Source of the DNA: Alphaproteobacteria bacterium
Lineage (GTDB): Bacteria; Pseudomonadota; Alphaproteobacteria; Rhodobacterales; Rhodobacteraceae
Reading direction: 5' to 3'
DNA length: 64,000 nt
Assembly (NCBI GenBank): GCA_030431825.1
Contig: JAUIIJ010000002.1
Coordinates: 124,001 to 188,000 of the forward strand
Under the pieces are notes generated by a model. That model was given only the letters and a program-made list of their open reading frames with translations, was not told the DNA's origin and ran no database searches. Position numbers and translations under genes: made by a program. This document shows, piece after piece, positions 63,055 through 64,000 of this stretch. Numbering within the stretch: position 1 is the stretch's first letter; each line of letters opens with the position of its first letter.

Positions 63055-64000
63055 ATGCAGACGATCAAAGCGGCGGTTTGCCGTGAATTTGGCGCACCCT
63101 TGGTCATTGAAGAGATACAGCTTGCCGATCCAGGGGTCGGCGAGGTCGAAGTGACCCTTGACGCGGTCGCGATATGCCACTCGGATATTTCCTATGCCGA
63201 AGGCGCATGGGGTGGTCATCTTCCTGCGGTCTACGGGCACGAAGCGGCCGGTGTGGTGACTGCACTGGGCGAGGGTGTGACCGATTTTCAAACCGGCGAT
63301 GTCGTGGTTGTCACCCTGATCCGGGCGTGCGGCACCTGCCCGAACTGTGCCGGTGGGCAGCCGACGATATGTGAAAGCCCGCCCGACGGCGTCAACGGGC
63401 CGATTACCACCGCCGATGGCGAACCGCTGCTTCAGGCAATGGCGTGTGGCGCATTCGCGGAAAAGGTCGTCGTGCATCGCAGCCAGATCGTGAAGATCCC
63501 CGGCGACATGCCACGCGATGCCGCCTGCCTGTTGTCCTGCGGCGTGATCACCGGCGTCGGCGCGGCGGTGAACGCCGCCAGGCTGCGTGCCGGTCAGGAT
63601 GTGGTCGTGATCGGCGCGGGCGGAGTCGGTCTCAACGCGATACAGGGCGCACGGATTGCCGGGGCGCGGCGTATCGTGGCCGTGGACATGACCGAGGACA
63701 AGCTCGAAATCGCCCGACAATTCGGCGCAACCCACGGCATACTGGCCACCGAACCCGCCCCGTGGCGCCGGGCCTACAAAGCCTTTGGCGGGCGCGGCGC
63801 GGATGCGGTCATGGTGACGGTCGGCGCGGCGCGGGCCTATGACGAAGCACCCAAATACCTGGGCTGGGGCGGCAGGGCGATCATGATCGGCATGCCTCAT
63901 GCGGACTCGCGCTCCGAGTACAGCCCGATGAGCATGTCCTACCAGGGCCAGGGTCTGGTCGGCTCCAAGATGGGCGATACCGTCATCCAGCGGGACATAC
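63055..64000 (+). CDS. Zinc-dependent alcohol dehydrogenase (3' truncated by window)
   Basis: The first about 315 residues are visible. Catalytic zinc ligands are in AICHSDISY and the GHEAAGVV segment. The structural zinc cysteines are in IRACGTCPNCAGGQPTICE. The NAD-binding loop is VVVIGAGGVGLNAIQGARIAGARRIVAVDM. It is an MDR-family primary alcohol or formaldehyde/glutathione-type dehydrogenase. ATG 63055 follows CAGGGAGA. The 168 bp upstream holds no gene. The end is outside the window. Confidence 0.87.
   Translation, partial: MQTIKAAVCREFGAPLVIEEIQLADPGVGEVEVTLDAVAICHSDISYAEGAWGGHLPAVYGHEAAGVVTALGEGVTDFQTGDVVVVTLIRACGTCPNCAGGQPTICESPPDGVNGPITTADGEPLLQAMACGAFAEKVVVHRSQIVKIPGDMPRDAACLLSCGVITGVGAAVNAARLRAGQDVVVIGAGGVGLNAIQGARIAGARRIVAVDMTEDKLEIARQFGATHGILATEPAPWRRAYKAFGGRGADAVMVTVGAARAYDEAPKYLGWGGRAIMIGMPHADSRSEYSPMSMSYQGQGLVGSKMGDTVIQRDI

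Noticed and set aside
63055-64000. Naming the last gene as a specific dehydrogenase such as AdhC/FrmA
   Set aside because: The MDR zinc fold is clear but the end is missing and residues that decide substrate are not distinctive, so only the family is given.

Overview
This window is chromosomal DNA from a GC-rich alphaproteobacterium, most likely a marine member of the Rhodobacteraceae (Roseobacter group). Supporting signs are an Irr-type Fur regulator next to fabA-fabB-fabI, a 318-residue Mcl1-type malyl-CoA lyase, a VPLPA-CTERM exported protein, a plant/proteobacterial-type glutamate-cysteine ligase, a hmuSTUV heme system with hemP, and a DgcN/DgcA D-glutamate pathway. I see no tRNA, rRNA, CRISPR array, transposase or prophage. 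Coding density is high, with many ATGA or TGATG start/stop overlaps. All calls come from reading the sequence; no database search was run.

Layout. 1-5 kb: 3' end of trpA, an FMN L-lactate dehydrogenase, a response regulator, and a DUF1501/DUF1800 pair on the minus strand. 5.3-8.5 kb: a probable type II restriction-modification pair, an MT-A70 adenine methyltransferase facing a BglII/BstYI-type endonuclease; the endonuclease start overlaps the stop of aspS. 8.6-13.9 kb: pabB/pabC and divergent carB. 14-21 kb: VPLPA-CTERM protein, gshA, an rsmE pair, ubiA, an OmpA-family protein and a small coiled-coil protein. 20.9-24.2 kb: moaE-moaD-pgsA-uvrC, followed by a structured non-coding stretch. 24.5-29 kb: SDR reductase, Ca2+/cation antiporter, a tiny zinc-ribbon membrane protein, an S49 peptidase and a two-gene ABC exporter. 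29-36.7 kb: HTH regulator, unknown protein, EcsC protein, GNAT, flavin reductase, SulP transporter and acyl-CoA ligase. 36.7-39.2 kb: RidA-like protein, clpX and clpP.

39.3-50 kb is an iron/heme supercluster. hmuSTUV runs leftwards. A divergent series runs rightwards: micro-ORF, hemP, Cys-rich unknown, imelysin, bfd, bfr, then di-heme oxidoreductase, second imelysin and DUF1513 protein. The intergenic region between them holds two mirrored copies of a similar 17-bp motif, one about 100 bp from each divergent start, which look like iron-responsive operators. Heme uptake, periplasmic iron handling and iron storage appear to be wired together here, and irr lies 5 kb further on.

50-64 kb: an alpha/beta hydrolase; a D-amino-acid operon (transaminase, dgcA, dgcN); mcl1; irr divergent from fabA-fabB-fabI, with a perfect 16-bp palindrome over the probable irr -35 box; a VOC protein with a small membrane protein; a coupled trio (haloacid dehalogenase, alpha/beta hydrolase, PLP dehydratase); a PcaD-like hydrolase; and a zinc alcohol dehydrogenase cut by the window end.
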